A stretch of 21,749 nt of DNA, from contig JAHELX010000029.1 of NCBI GenBank assembly GCA_024643945.1, forward strand, positions 1-21,749, given 5' to 3'. The notes beneath the pieces are model-generated. The model saw only the letters and a program-made list of their open reading frames with translations. It had not been told where the DNA came from and did not search any database. The DNA comes from Anaerolineales bacterium (lineage in GTDB: Bacteria > Chloroflexota > Anaerolineae > 4572-78 > NAK82). Both the position numbers and the translations under genes were made by a program. Numbering within the stretch: position 1 is the first letter of the stretch; every line of letters begins with the position of its first letter. This document shows, piece after piece, positions 14,591 to 21,749 of this stretch.

Positions 14591-14630
14591 AAAGAGGCTC
14601 TCTCATAAGAGGGAGCCTCTTTGTTTATTA
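14591..14630 (+). terminator. Rho-independent terminator after the S1-DksA unit
   Basis: AAAGAGGCTCTCTC (14591-14604), loop ATAA, GAGGGAGCCTCTTT (14609-14622): a 14-bp stem with one G-T pair, ending in TTT and followed by GTTTATTA. It lies 12 bases after the DksA-type stop codon. Confidence 0.9.
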
Positions 14631-14696
14631 CGGTGAACAATAGAAGGAGAACCAACTGACAGGCCGCTAGAGGGCAACGCGCCGGCAACCAGCCCA

Positions 14697-15014
14697 TCAC
14701 CGGTCGAATAATTCCTGGAGTTTCATTGCCAGGTTCATGTCTCCCTGCAGCTTGAGTTTCCCTTGCATAAAGGCGACCACAGGCTGCAACTCGCCGGTCG
14801 TCATCTTCACATAATCATCCGCAAGCATCCCCACAGTCACATCGGGATTGTCTGCTTTACCTTCGACAACGCTGCAGGTGCCATCGGCAACGGTCACTGC
14901 CCAATCGCCCCCCCCTTCACCCGACAGGTTAAACTGAAATGTAGCGCGCAGGTCGCCAGCTTTGTCGGCCCGGAACGCCTCGGGCATTTGAGCAAAAACT
15001 TCGGTCGCATTCAT
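14697..15014 (-). CDS. SCP2 sterol-binding domain protein
   Basis: A 105-aa stand-alone SCP2 domain. It reads MNATEVFAQMPEAFRADKAG at the N-terminus, then FQFNLSGEGGGDWAVTVADG, 'NPDVTVGMLADDYVKMTTGE' and AFMQGKLKLQGDMNLAMKL. This is the alpha/beta fold of sterol carrier protein 2 with its characteristic 'G(K/D)LKxxGD' near the end. Bacterial members bind lipids or other hydrophobic ligands in the cytosol; the ligand is unknown. ATG 15014 is chosen because GGAGG lies about 9 bases upstream. The longer frame from 15101 is a proline/cysteine-rich extension unlike the family. It lies downstream of htpG on the same strand but has its own likely promoter. Confidence 0.88.
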   Translation of the reverse strand: MNATEVFAQMPEAFRADKAGDLRATFQFNLSGEGGGDWAVTVADGTCSVVEGKADNPDVTVGMLADDYVKMTTGELQPVVAFMQGKLKLQGDMNLAMKLQELFDR

Positions 15015-15052
15015 GTTATTTTGCCTCCTGAAGCTGAGTTTGGGTGTACCCT

Positions 15053-15066
15053 GGCCCGCGCGGGCC
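15053..15066. repeat. Perfect GC palindrome in the SCP2 leader
   Basis: GGCCCGCGCGGGCC, 14 bp without a loop, about 40 bases upstream of the SCP2 start codon, in its predicted leader. It could be an operator or an mRNA hairpin. Confidence 0.5.
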
Positions 15067-15192
15067 GGGGACGGGCAGGTGCAGGCAGGACGGCCTACCA
15101 TTCGAGGAATTGCTGGATACCGACAGTATATCTCGGTTCATCACAGGTGTCAAAGCAGCCCATGCAGCGCCAACATACTTTGTACTTGTCCA

Positions 15193-15220
15193 ATTATAAC
15201 TTTGCACTTCAAGCGGCAAA
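15193..15220 (-). promoter_or_regulatory. Possible promoter of the SCP2 gene
   Basis: On the minus strand TATAAT (15198-15193) is preceded at 16 bases by TTTGCC (15220-15215), a weak -35. It lies about 180 bases upstream of the SCP2 gene and just behind htpG. Confidence 0.45.
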
Positions 15221-15240
15221 TCAGGTGTAAACTGATTGCA

Positions 15241-15272
15241 AAAGCACCAAGTTATTTCTGGACAAGTGCTTT
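15241..15272 (-). terminator. Weak terminator-like hairpin after htpG
   Basis: AAAGCAC (15272-15266) and GTGCTTT (15247-15241) form a 7-bp stem overlapping the htpG stop codon, followed by one further T. The loop is long (18 nt), so termination may be partial. Confidence 0.35.
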
Positions 15273-17176
15273 CATCCCTCAACGCGCGATGCAATAGCTG
15301 CTTCCATCAACATCTGGATGCGTGGCGTCATATCGGCTGGATTGGGGTGCAATCCTTCCAAAAGCAAGGCATTCTCGAAGAGTTGCTCGATAGCAATATT
15401 GATCAGCGTCTCATCGGGAGATTCACTCAGGAGGTGGGCCAGATTCTGGATAAGGGGGTGGCGACGGTTTAGTTCGAGTATCTTCTTGGGGACCTCATAT
15501 TCCTGCTCGATGAGACGACGTATATGGTATAGGTCACGGTCGGGACTACCTTCGGGTGAAACCAGGCGACACGGACTATCAGTCAGCCTCTTCGACTCGC
15601 ATGCGTCGATTATCCGGTCGCCCAGTGTCGATTTGAAACGCTCCACCAACCGCTCAAAGTCGGGTTGAGGCACCGATTCGCCGGTCCCGGCTTCCGTCGA
15701 CGCGCCTACTTCCGGCAAGTCCAGCCCGGCATCATCCACATTTTGCAACGGCTTGCCATCGTACTCTTTCAGGGCCAGCGCTGTGAAACTGTCGATGGGG
15801 CCTACCATGTAAAGCACTTCAATATCGTTAGCCCGGAAGTAGTCCAGGTGAGGACTGCGCATCGCCGATTTCAGGTCATCACCCAGGAGATAATAGATGG
15901 CCTTCTGGTCTTCCTTCATGCGCGAGGTGTATTCCCTGAGCGAAACCAGGCCATCGTCAGCGCCAGCTTTGGAGGAATGGAAGCGCAACAACTCTCGCAG
16001 CGATTCGTGGCTGGATGGGTCGGTGGCAATGCCCTCTTTGATGAACGCCCCAAATTCATGCCAGAATGTTTTGTAATCGTCTGGGCGGTCTTCGACCATC
16101 GTGCTGAGCTCTTTCACCAGCCGGTTGGTCAGCGCACGCCGAATCTGGCGCATCATAGGGTTGCTCTGGACTGTCTCGCGGGAGATATTCAGCGGCAGGT
16201 CCTCCGAATCGACTACGCCTTCGACGAAGCGGAAGTGGTTGGGCAGCAAATCCTTGTTGTACTCCTGAATAAGCACCTTGCGCGAGTAGAGCTTGAGGCC
16301 ATGATCGGTGCGCAGGCGTAGGACGCCCTGCTCGCGCCTGGCTGGCACATAGAGGATGCTGCGCAAGTTGACCGGGGCGTCAGCGACTAGGTGGATATGG
16401 AGCAGCGGCTTCTCAAAATCGAGAGTGAGCTGCTTGTAAAACTCGAAGTACTGCTCAGTCTCAACTTCCTGCGGCGATTGCCGCCAGAGGGCAGTCTGCC
16501 GATTGGCGATTTTGTCACCCACATAGATAGGAAAGGAGACGTAATCAGAGTATTTCTTGACAATCTGCTCCAACCGCCATGCCTTGGCGAATTCGGTGGC
16601 ATCTTCCTTGAGTTTGATCTTGACAGTAGCGCCGCGCTTCGATTTGTCGGCAGGGGCCAGGGTGTACGTGTTGGCGCCACGCGACGTCCAAGACCATGCC
16701 TCGGCGTCGGGGCGGTAGGAACGAGAGATTACAGTCACTTCTTCGGCAACCATAAACGTGGAATAAAAGCCCACGCCAAAATGGCCGATGATGTCCTCTG
16801 CCGACAGCTTTTCGTTCTTGACTTGCTGCAAAAAAGCCATCGCGCCGGAGTGAGCGATGGTGCCCAGATCTTCGATCAACTCATCCCGGGTCATACCAAT
16901 GCCTGTGTCAGAGACAGTGATGGTTTTAGCATCTTCATCGGCCTCGATGTGGATGGCTAACTCGGCCTCGGGCTCAAGCACGTCCCGGTTGGTCAACATT
17001 TCAAATTGGACCCGGTTAAGGGCATCAGAAGCGTTGGAGATAAGTTCGCGCAGGAAGATTTCGCGCTCAGTATAGAGCGAGTGGGCCAGGATATGTAAGA
17101 GTTGCTGGACTTCGGCCCGAAAGTCCATAGATTCCTGTGAGGGTAATGGCGAAGCAGTGGTAGCAGCCTCCGACAT
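15272..17176 (-). CDS. htpG: Molecular chaperone HtpG (Hsp90)
   Basis: A 634-aa cytosolic ATP-dependent chaperone of full family length. The N-terminal GHKL ATPase domain (about 18-235) shows [12 protein letters not shown] (ATP/Mg-binding Asn), DTGIGM and [13 protein letters not shown] (lid and glycine motif). The middle domain contains LPLNISRE, the segment with the catalytic-loop arginine. The C-terminal dimerisation domain ends [14 protein letters not shown]..., with no MEEVD tail, as in bacteria. The first 17 residues ([16 protein letters not shown]) are an extra Ser/Ala/Pro-rich lead before the usual start. GGGAGG lies 5 bases before the ATG. The HNH gene ends 23 bases upstream, so both are probably read from the promoter at 17818-17846. 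No CIRCE element was found. Confidence 0.97.
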   Translation of the reverse strand: MSEAATTASPLPSQESMDFRAEVQQLLHILAHSLYTEREIFLRELISNASDALNRVQFEMLTNRDVLEPEAELAIHIEADEDAKTITVSDTGIGMTRDELIEDLGTIAHSGAMAFLQQVKNEKLSAEDIIGHFGVGFYSTFMVAEEVTVISRSYRPDAEAWSWTSRGANTYTLAPADKSKRGATVKIKLKEDATEFAKAWRLEQIVKKYSDYVSFPIYVGDKIANRQTALWRQSPQEVETEQYFEFYKQLTLDFEKPLLHIHLVADAPVNLRSILYVPARREQGVLRLRTDHGLKLYSRKVLIQEYNKDLLPNHFRFVEGVVDSEDLPLNISRETVQSNPMMRQIRRALTNRLVKELSTMVEDRPDDYKTFWHEFGAFIKEGIATDPSSHESLRELLRFHSSKAGADDGLVSLREYTSRMKEDQKAIYYLLGDDLKSAMRSPHLDYFRANDIEVLYMVGPIDSFTALALKEYDGKPLQNVDDAGLDLPEVGASTEAGTGESVPQPDFERLVERFKSTLGDRIIDACESKRLTDSPCRLVSPEGSPDRDLYHIRRLIEQEYEVPKKILELNRRHPLIQNLAHLLSESPDETLINIAIEQLFENALLLEGLHPNPADMTPRIQMLMEAAIASRVEG

Positions 17177-17199
17177 CTGGACCTCCCATATTGCGTGAT

Positions 17200-17700
17200 T
17201 CAGAACATATACTTATGCCAGACCCGGTGAGCATCGACGCTTTCGACCATGGTCAAAGCCACGTAACGCGGCCGGGCTGGTGTGGACAACAGCTTCATAT
17301 TCGCTTCCTCCGGCGTCCGGCTCCCTTTGCGCCCATTGCAGCGCTGGCAGGCGGTGACCACGTTTTCCCATACAGTGCGCCCACCTCGCGAGCGGGGCAG
17401 GACGTGGTCAACAGTCAGGTCTTTGCGCAACGGCTGCTTCCCACAATACTGGCAAGTATAGTGGTCGCGGGCCAGCACGGTGCGGCGAGTCACCGGGAGC
17501 GACACACGATAGGGAATACGCACATAGTAAATCAAGCGGATGACCAACGGCGTGGGCATCGTGATACGCTCCGAGCGCAGTATTGCCTCGGCGGCCTCTA
17601 CAATCTCGGCCTTTTCCTTGAGTAGCAACACGACCGCCCGCCGCACCGACACGACGCTGAGCGGTTCGTAAGTTGCATTTAGGACCAAGACACTACTCAC
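17200..17700 (-). CDS. HNH endonuclease family protein
   Basis: A 166-aa protein of the HNH family found widely in bacteria as a housekeeping, stand-alone gene. The N-terminal part ([20 protein letters not shown]) is characteristic of this subfamily. The C-terminal HNH module has Cys83-x2-Cys86 (CQYCG), Asp98-His99 in [13 protein letters not shown], Asn113 in WENVV, and Cys118-x2-Cys121-Asn122 (CQRCNGRKG). The zinc ligands and catalytic His are therefore intact and it may be an active nuclease. Its physiological role is unknown. GTG 17700 is chosen; AGGGAG lies 8 bases upstream. It precedes htpG by 23 bases on the same strand. Confidence 0.92.
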   Translation of the reverse strand: MSSVLVLNATYEPLSVVSVRRAVVLLLKEKAEIVEAAEAILRSERITMPTPLVIRLIYYVRIPYRVSLPVTRRTVLARDHYTCQYCGKQPLRKDLTVDHVLPRSRGGRTVWENVVTACQRCNGRKGSRTPEEANMKLLSTPARPRYVALTMVESVDAHRVWHKYMF

Positions 17701-17817
17701 CTGTCACACTCCCTGCTGACAATCTTCATTTACCAAAACGCCGGCCTTGCCGGCGAGGTTCCCCGCGCCCGCTCGGCCGGCGATGTGTCACGATTTCAAT
17801 CTCCCAATTTGGCTGGT

Positions 17818-17846
17818 ATTATAGCAAAGCCACAATCAGAGAGCAA
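17818..17846 (-). promoter_or_regulatory. Sigma-70 promoter for the HNH-htpG unit
   Basis: On the minus strand TTGCTC (17846-17841), a 17-base spacer and TATAAT (17823-17818). The leader to the HNH start is about 110 bases and includes a GC-rich hairpin CGCCGGC/GCCGGCG (17739-17745 and 17749-17755). Confidence 0.7.
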
Positions 17847-17907
17847 ATTCTGCCAAAACCCAGAAAGCGGCAAGCGGACGCACGTTAAGGGATTCTTGTG
17901 GCTCGGC

Positions 17908-17937
17908 TTGCCTGGTTATGGTATAATTTGGAGTGTT
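17908..17937 (+). promoter_or_regulatory. Promoter of the SMR-type gene
   Basis: TTGCCT (17908-17913), an 18-base spacer and TATAAT (17932-17937), with an extended -10 TGG directly before it. It is divergent from the HNH-htpG promoter 60 bases away and about 80 bases upstream of the SMR-type gene. Confidence 0.65.
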
Positions 17938-18017
17938 AGAATAACGGCTGACGTAGATTGACGACTAAGAGAGCCAATTCCTCGGTTCTATCCCCAACTA
18001 ACAACGGAGACGAACAG

Positions 18018-18347
18018 ATGACACACTCTGCTGACTGGACCGTATGGGGCTTACTCCTGGTCGCCGCCATTTTGGAAATCCTCGGCGACTTGTCGCTCAA
18101 ATGGTGGGCCGAAACGAATCGCTGGCTGGGGTTTGGTATCGGCCTGGTGGTCTACAGCCTGGCGCTGGTTATCTTCGCTGTACTGCTGCGGCGCGCCGAA
18201 CTGGCTGTTATCTTTGCCCTGTGGGTAGGGGTTGCCGCCCTGCTTCTCACACTTGGCGGCTGGTGGCTTTTCGGGGAGGCTCTGTCGCCCCGGCGCATTG
18301 CCGGGATTGCCCTTGTGATGGGAGGGATGGTTCTGTTGGGAGTGTAG
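18018..18347 (+). CDS. Small multidrug resistance (SMR/EmrE)-like membrane protein
   Basis: A 109-aa, four-helix membrane protein. Helices lie at about 8-28, 35-56, 61-83 and 90-108. Glu20 in the first helix (LLLVAAILEILGDLSLKWW) is at the place of the essential Glu14 of EmrE. The last part (WWLFGEALSPRRIAGIALVMGGMVLLG) matches the family's 'GExLxxxxxxGxxLIxxGV' ending. SMR proteins exchange protons for guanidinium compounds or hydrophobic cations. ATG 18018 has GGAGACGAAC a few bases upstream; the frame from 17958 adds a polar leader that would overlap the start of the transcript. The PRPP synthetase promoter overlaps its stop codon. Confidence 0.85.
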   Translation: MTHSADWTVWGLLLVAAILEILGDLSLKWWAETNRWLGFGIGLVVYSLALVIFAVLLRRAELAVIFALWVGVAALLLTLGGWWLFGEALSPRRIAGIALVMGGMVLLGV

Positions 18348-18362
18348 CTCTGGGTGTATAAT
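18336..18362 (+). promoter_or_regulatory. Possible promoter of the PRPP synthetase gene
   Basis: TATAAT (18357-18362) with TTGGGA (18336-18341) at a short 15-base spacer, overlapping the end of the SMR-type gene. The -10 is strong and the -35 uncertain. Confidence 0.45.
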
Positions 18363-18428
18363 CTGCTAACACGATTGGGGTTGTGTCTATCCTGAATGTG
18401 ATCTTTGAAAAAACAAGGAGGATTTTTT

Positions 18429-19391
18429 ATGTCAAGGTATCACCCTTTGCGAATCTTCAGCGGCGACGCCAATCGCCCGTTGGCCGAGGAAGTTGTACAC
18501 ATCCTGGGCACTACGCTGGGTGACCTGACCATTACCCATCTGCCTGACAGTGAGATTCACGTTCAGATCAATGAGCCAGTACGTGGGGAGGACGTTTTCA
18601 TCATCCAGCCATGTGCCCCTCCGGTCAACACTAACGTGATGGAATTGTTCCTGCTCATCGATGCTTTTCGCCGGGCCTCAGCGGCCAACATTACGGCCGT
18701 AGTGCCATACTTCCCCTATGGACGGCAAGAGCGTATGTCGAAAGGCCGTGAGGCAATCAGCGCTAAGGTCATCGCCTCGACCATTGAGATGCTGGGTGCC
18801 AGCCGGGTGATCTATTTCGACGTGCACGCGGCGGCTATCCAGGGTTTTTTCAACATCCCGGTAGATCCCTTGAGTGCTTTTCCCACCTTTGCCAGCTATT
18901 TCCGGAACCAGGGCCTCGAAAATGCCGTCATTGTCTCGCCCGACACCGGACGCACCAAATTGGCCAGCCGGATCTCCAGCATGATGGACATCCCTTTAGT
19001 GCTAATGCATAAACGGCGGGCCAGCTTCAATTCTGCAAAGGTTACCCACGTGGTAGGTGACATCAAGGACCGGATTCCCATCGTCATTGATGATGTGATT
19101 GCCGGCGGCAGCGTGCTGGACTCATTCCCCGCCCTCCTCGATGCTGGTGCACAGCCCGAAATCCACGTGGCCATTACTCACCCGATACTGGTGGGTGATT
19201 CGCTCAAGAAACTGGATGTAACCTACATCAAACAACTGGTTGTGAGCAATACCATCTACCTGGCACCTGAAAAGAAGCACGCAAAGATTGAGGTAGTTTC
19301 CATTGCGTCGGAACTGGCCCAAGTCATTAAGTTGGTACACGAAGAAAAGTCTATCACGCCGGTGCTCAGCAAACTGCCCGGTACCCGCTGA
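18429..19391 (+). CDS. prs: Ribose-phosphate pyrophosphokinase (PRPP synthetase)
   Basis: A 320-aa enzyme making phosphoribosyl pyrophosphate from ribose 5-phosphate and ATP for nucleotide, His and Trp synthesis. It shows two phosphoribosyltransferase-type domains. Recognisable motifs are FSGDANRPLAEEV at the start, 'PYFPYGRQERMSKGREAISA' (the ATP-binding and flexible loop, about 93-112), DVHAAAIQGFFNIPVDPLSA (131-150), IVSPDTGRTKLASR (168-181) and the PRPP loop VIDDVIAGGS (219-228). Canonical class I enzymes read DDIIDTAGT in that loop and SPDxGGxxRA in the preceding one, so this protein is a divergent branch with a loop one residue shorter. ATG 18429 is preceded by AAGGAGG. The DUF4446 gene follows after 38 bases. 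Confidence 0.93.
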   Translation: MSRYHPLRIFSGDANRPLAEEVVHILGTTLGDLTITHLPDSEIHVQINEPVRGEDVFIIQPCAPPVNTNVMELFLLIDAFRRASAANITAVVPYFPYGRQERMSKGREAISAKVIASTIEMLGASRVIYFDVHAAAIQGFFNIPVDPLSAFPTFASYFRNQGLENAVIVSPDTGRTKLASRISSMMDIPLVLMHKRRASFNSAKVTHVVGDIKDRIPIVIDDVIAGGSVLDSFPALLDAGAQPEIHVAITHPILVGDSLKKLDVTYIKQLVVSNTIYLAPEKKHAKIEVVSIASELAQVIKLVHEEKSITPVLSKLPGTR

Positions 19392-19429
19392 TCGCCCCTC
19401 GCATCGAAACCAGATCAAGGAGGCTGCCT

Positions 19430-19933
19430 GTGGTCCTGAATCAATTTGTGATAAGTAACATCGGCTGGCTGTGGCTGGTAACGCTACTTATCGCCGGTGG
19501 TGCGCTGGCCTGGGTTGGCTGGCTGCAAATCCGACTGGGAAAAGTTAACGCGGAATATAAGGCATTGGTCGCTGGCACCAGCGGCGGGAACCTTGAGCAG
19601 ATCTTGCACGGTCACATGGCACAGGTACGTAACGTAGCGCAAAGGCTGGATGAACTGGAGGCATTGGCACACCAGACGGACCTGGCCTCGCGGCGCAGTC
19701 TACAATGGCTGGGCGTGCTCCGCTTTAATCCCTTCGATGACGTGGGCGGCGACCAATCTTTCGCGCTGGCATTGGTGGATGGTTATGGCAATGGAGTAGT
19801 CATCTCTAGCCTGCATATGCGTAACATGACCCGCGTTTACGCCAAACCACTCAAGAAGTGGGAGTCCGAGCATCACCTCACGGATGAAGAAAAGCGGGCG
19901 ATTGCCAACGCTTATGCCTTGCAAAGACAATGA
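19430..19933 (+). CDS. DUF4446 family membrane-anchored protein
   Basis: A 167-aa protein with one N-terminal membrane helix (about 11-31), a coiled-coil-prone stretch (about 50-90) and the conserved DUF4446 core GVLRFNPFDDVGGDQSFALA followed by LVDGYGNGVVISSLHMRN and RVYAKPL. It ends in LTDEEKRAIANA. The family has no known function and occurs mainly in Firmicutes and Chloroflexota. GTG 19430 is the start: AAGGAGG at 19417-19423 is ideally placed. It follows prs closely and is probably co-transcribed with it. Confidence 0.88.
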   Translation: MVLNQFVISNIGWLWLVTLLIAGGALAWVGWLQIRLGKVNAEYKALVAGTSGGNLEQILHGHMAQVRNVAQRLDELEALAHQTDLASRRSLQWLGVLRFNPFDDVGGDQSFALALVDGYGNGVVISSLHMRNMTRVYAKPLKKWESEHHLTDEEKRAIANAYALQRQ

Positions 19934-19953
19934 GGCGGGGCTCGATTTTGGCG

Positions 19954-19982
19954 TTGACTTTTGTCAAGGGTTATGCTAATAT
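19954..19982 (+). promoter_or_regulatory. Promoter of the FGE-fold lipoprotein gene
   Basis: TTGACT (19954-19959), a 17-base spacer and TAATAT (19977-19982), with an extended -10 TGC. An inverted repeat TTGAC-tttt-GTCAA (19954-19967) covers the -35 and could be an operator. The leader (about 110 bases) carries small hairpins at about 20011-20022 and 20021-20033. Confidence 0.7.
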
Positions 19983-20099
19983 CTGTTAAATTCCCCTTTT
20001 GGGTTCTAGTCCCTCTGAAGGGTGCCGGGCACCATACCAGTATCTATCAATCAAGTTGCTTATCCCTTACCTGAAAGCCAACACTGGAGGAGAGAAAAA

Positions 20100-21077
20100 A
20101 TGGCTTACCTGCGACGCCTACGCTGGCTGTCTGTCGCACTTTTGGCTATGATTTCGTTGCTTCTGGCTGGGTGTGGCGATGTGGTTGACCGGGTAGAAGC
20201 GCCAATCACCGCTCAGCCCGCCAGCCCAGGCGCAGGCGGCGAAGGGATGGCGGCAGCCCCGGCGCCTCCAACCTTGACCCCCACCGTCATCCAAATCCGT
20301 CCGACCCACACCCCCCCTCCGCCACCGTCAACACCGACTCCCCGCCCAACAAACACACCCGCCCCAGAAAGCAAAGAAACCGAAGAGGTGCCGGCTATAG
20401 CCATCAGGGATGCTATGGTCGAAATTCCCGCCGGCCCTTTTATTCTGGGCAACGACAACAGCGACCCAAACGAAGCCCCTGCCCAGGAAATGGACCTGCC
20501 AGCCATTATGGTTGATGCCTTTGAGGTAACCAATACTGATTTTGCCGCGTTCGTCGAGGCGACGGGTTATGTGACATACCGGGAGCAGGAAGGGAGTCCC
20601 CAAAACTGGCATTCGGCTTACACCGAAGGCAAGGATAATCACCCGGTTGTATTTGTGACCTTTGAAGATGCGCAAGCCTTTTGTGAATGGGCCGGGAAGC
20701 GGCTGCCGACCGAATTTGAATGGGAAAAGGCAGCACGCGGGCCGGAGGGCTTTCTGTATCCCTGGGGTAACGAATATGATCCCACCCTATTGAACGGCAA
20801 GGATAGTGGCCTGCGAGGGACGACCTCTGTGGGTAGTTACCCGCCCAATGACTACGGTCTATTCGACATGGCCGGTAATGTCAAAGAATGGGTGGACTCG
20901 CCCTATATCGCCTATCCGGGTAGTGACTACCAGGACAGTCACTACAGCTCCGAATACCGGAGTATACGGGGTGGTGGCTGGTTTGACGAGGCGGAATACG
21001 TCTTGAGTACCAACCGCAACGGTGGCGATCCCAAGATCACTGCCAACGACGACATTGGTTTTCGATGCGCCCAATAA
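20100..21077 (+). CDS. Lipoprotein with formylglycine-generating-enzyme (SUMF1) fold, cysteine-less
   Basis: A 325-aa exported lipoprotein. The signal peptide ends with the lipobox LLAGC (lipidated Cys25). A Pro/Thr-rich linker follows (about 58-100, PTLTPTV... TPTPRPTNTPAP), then an FGE-sulfatase domain (about 108-325): MVEIPAGPFILGNDNSDPNE, VDAFEVTNTDFAAFVEATGY, 'NHPVVFVTFEDAQAFCEWAG', KRLPTEFEWEKAARG, FDMAGNVKEWV and RSIRGGGWFDEAEYVLSTNR. In true FGE the last block carries two active-site cysteines (RGGSxxCxxxxC). Here those positions read Asp and Val, so formylglycine formation is unlikely; a ligand-binding or structural role is more plausible. ATG 20100 is chosen for its GGAGGAGAG and signal peptide, instead of the ATG at 20022. 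Confidence 0.9.
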   Translation: MAYLRRLRWLSVALLAMISLLLAGCGDVVDRVEAPITAQPASPGAGGEGMAAAPAPPTLTPTVIQIRPTHTPPPPPSTPTPRPTNTPAPESKETEEVPAIAIRDAMVEIPAGPFILGNDNSDPNEAPAQEMDLPAIMVDAFEVTNTDFAAFVEATGYVTYREQEGSPQNWHSAYTEGKDNHPVVFVTFEDAQAFCEWAGKRLPTEFEWEKAARGPEGFLYPWGNEYDPTLLNGKDSGLRGTTSVGSYPPNDYGLFDMAGNVKEWVDSPYIAYPGSDYQDSHYSSEYRSIRGGGWFDEAEYVLSTNRNGGDPKITANDDIGFRCAQ

Positions 21078-21260
21078 CGGGTTACCGCCAGCCGGTGGCA
21101 CATAGGGGCTAGGTACGCATGCAGGCCAGGCTTTGTCTCCCGCCATCGATTACCGACCAGGAAAGGAGGGATGCTTAGGCGAGTCAAAATTATTCCATGG
21201 ATGTACCTCGGGTTATCGTTTGTTGAGATGAAATTCAGTTTAAGAGGAGGAGCGTCCCAA

Positions 21261-21749
21261 ATGAAGAAACTGCTAAATCTGTTCTTGATTGCAACGCTGC
21301 TGTTGGTAGCAGTGCCCGTTGTGGCCGCCGCTCCACCGCCGCAAGGAGGTGGACAGGACTATGTCGTGGTGGCCGACGACTGGCTGAGCAATCTGGCCGA
21401 CAAATTCCTGGGAGATGTGCTGGCCTATCCGGCGATCACCTACTACACCAATCAGATGAATGCTGAGGACTCCAGCTACGCCCAGATCACCGACTCGAAC
21501 GTGATTGAGGTGGGCTGGAAGATCTACATCCCCAGCTCGGAAGAGGCGCAAGCCTATTTTGCCGCTCAACAGGAAAGTGTGGGAGCAACCGGCGATACCA
21601 TCAAGATCGGAGCCGTAGCCCCATTGTCTGCCCCCGGTTCGGTGACGGGCGGCACAGCCATGAAGGCTGCCTTTGAGATCGCCTTGGACGAGATCAATGC
21701 CGCTGGCGGCGTGCTCGGCAAGCCGGTGGAGTTGGTCCTGGTGGACACC
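21261..21749 (+). CDS. LysM-containing branched-chain amino acid-type ABC substrate-binding protein (partial, runs off the window)
   Basis: The first 163 codons of an open frame that continues past the end. Residues 1-24 are a signal peptide (MKKLLNLFLIATLLLVAVPV) without a lipobox. Residues about 32-92 (YVVVADDWLSNLADKFLGDV ... VIEVGWKIYIPS) look like a LysM domain, the peptidoglycan-binding fold, here somewhat stretched. From about 108 the typical start of a LivJ-type (Peripla_BP_6) domain appears: TIKIGAVAPLSAPGSVTGGT, 'AAFEIALDEINAAGGVLGKP' and VELVLVDT. It is expected to bind a branched-chain amino acid, amide or similar solute. ATG 21261 is preceded by GAGGAGGAG. LivHMGF-type partners would be expected downstream. 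Confidence 0.85.
   Translation, partial: MKKLLNLFLIATLLLVAVPVVAAAPPPQGGGQDYVVVADDWLSNLADKFLGDVLAYPAITYYTNQMNAEDSSYAQITDSNVIEVGWKIYIPSSEEAQAYFAAQQESVGATGDTIKIGAVAPLSAPGSVTGGTAMKAAFEIALDEINAAGGVLGKPVELVLVDT

Noticed and set aside
17938..17960. CIRCE-like site near htpG (GAGTGTTAGAA)
   Set aside because: Only one half-site; no TTAGCACTC partner at the required spacing, and it lies on the far side of the divergent promoter.
1..21749. CRISPR arrays, tRNA/rRNA/tmRNA/SRP RNA genes, insertion sequences, defence or toxin-antitoxin systems
   Set aside because: No regularly spaced repeats, no tRNA T-loop-like or conserved RNA motifs, and no transposase, integrase or defence-type domains found on reading both strands.

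Overview
The window looks like chromosomal DNA of a Chloroflexota-type bacterium (Anaerolineae/Caldilineae-like). This is an inference from gene content: proline/threonine 'PTPTP' linkers on exported proteins, a DUF4446 protein next to a ribose-phosphate pyrophosphokinase, a four-domain S1 protein followed by a DksA-type zinc finger protein, a LysM-bearing substrate-binding protein, and a XylF-like binding protein fused to a secreted-repeat domain. No rRNA, tRNA, CRISPR array, transposase, phage gene or recognisable defence system is visible.

Layout. 1-210: tail of a PDZ protein, probably broken. 592-4216 (+): VIT1/CCC1-type metal transporter, GlsB-type small membrane protein, cation diffusion facilitator, and a flippase-like (LPG synthase TM region) membrane protein. 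4229-5692 (-): anchored protein of unknown function with propeller-like repeats. 5693-6026: intergenic stretch with a 32-bp perfect palindrome. 6027-11940 (-): a sugar (xylose/ribose-type) ABC transporter locus read as aldo/keto reductase, fused binding protein, ATPase, permease. 12332-14630 (+): consensus promoter, long leader, ribosomal protein S1-like gene, DksA/TraR-like gene, terminator. 14697-17846 (-): SCP2-domain protein, HtpG (Hsp90) and an HNH endonuclease that probably shares htpG's promoter. 17908-21749 (+): SMR-type membrane protein, PRPP synthetase, DUF4446 protein, FGE-fold lipoprotein, and the start of a LysM/branched-chain-amino-acid-type binding protein that runs off the window.

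The most informative region is the sugar transporter locus. Between the binding protein and the ATPase lie two gene remnants: the C-terminal tail of a second ATPase and a frameshifted C-terminal tail of a second binding protein. This suggests an ancestral tandem of binding protein-ATPase pairs that collapsed by deletion. Between the remnants sits a minus-strand promoter preceded by four in-phase 11-bp repeats (CTTAAG-type, like PhoB/OmpR-family sites). The same ~84-bp module, with identical geometry, recurs 3.85 kb away upstream of the aldo/keto reductase. The two halves of the locus therefore appear to be wired to one response regulator that is not encoded in the window. The binding protein itself has an unusual architecture: an N-terminal secreted-repeat domain with YxFxxD motifs joined by an Ala/Pro linker to a XylF-like sugar-binding domain.

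Start codons were moved inward from the longest open frame wherever a Shine-Dalgarno sequence or domain start favoured it. All functional calls come from reading motifs by eye; no database search was run.
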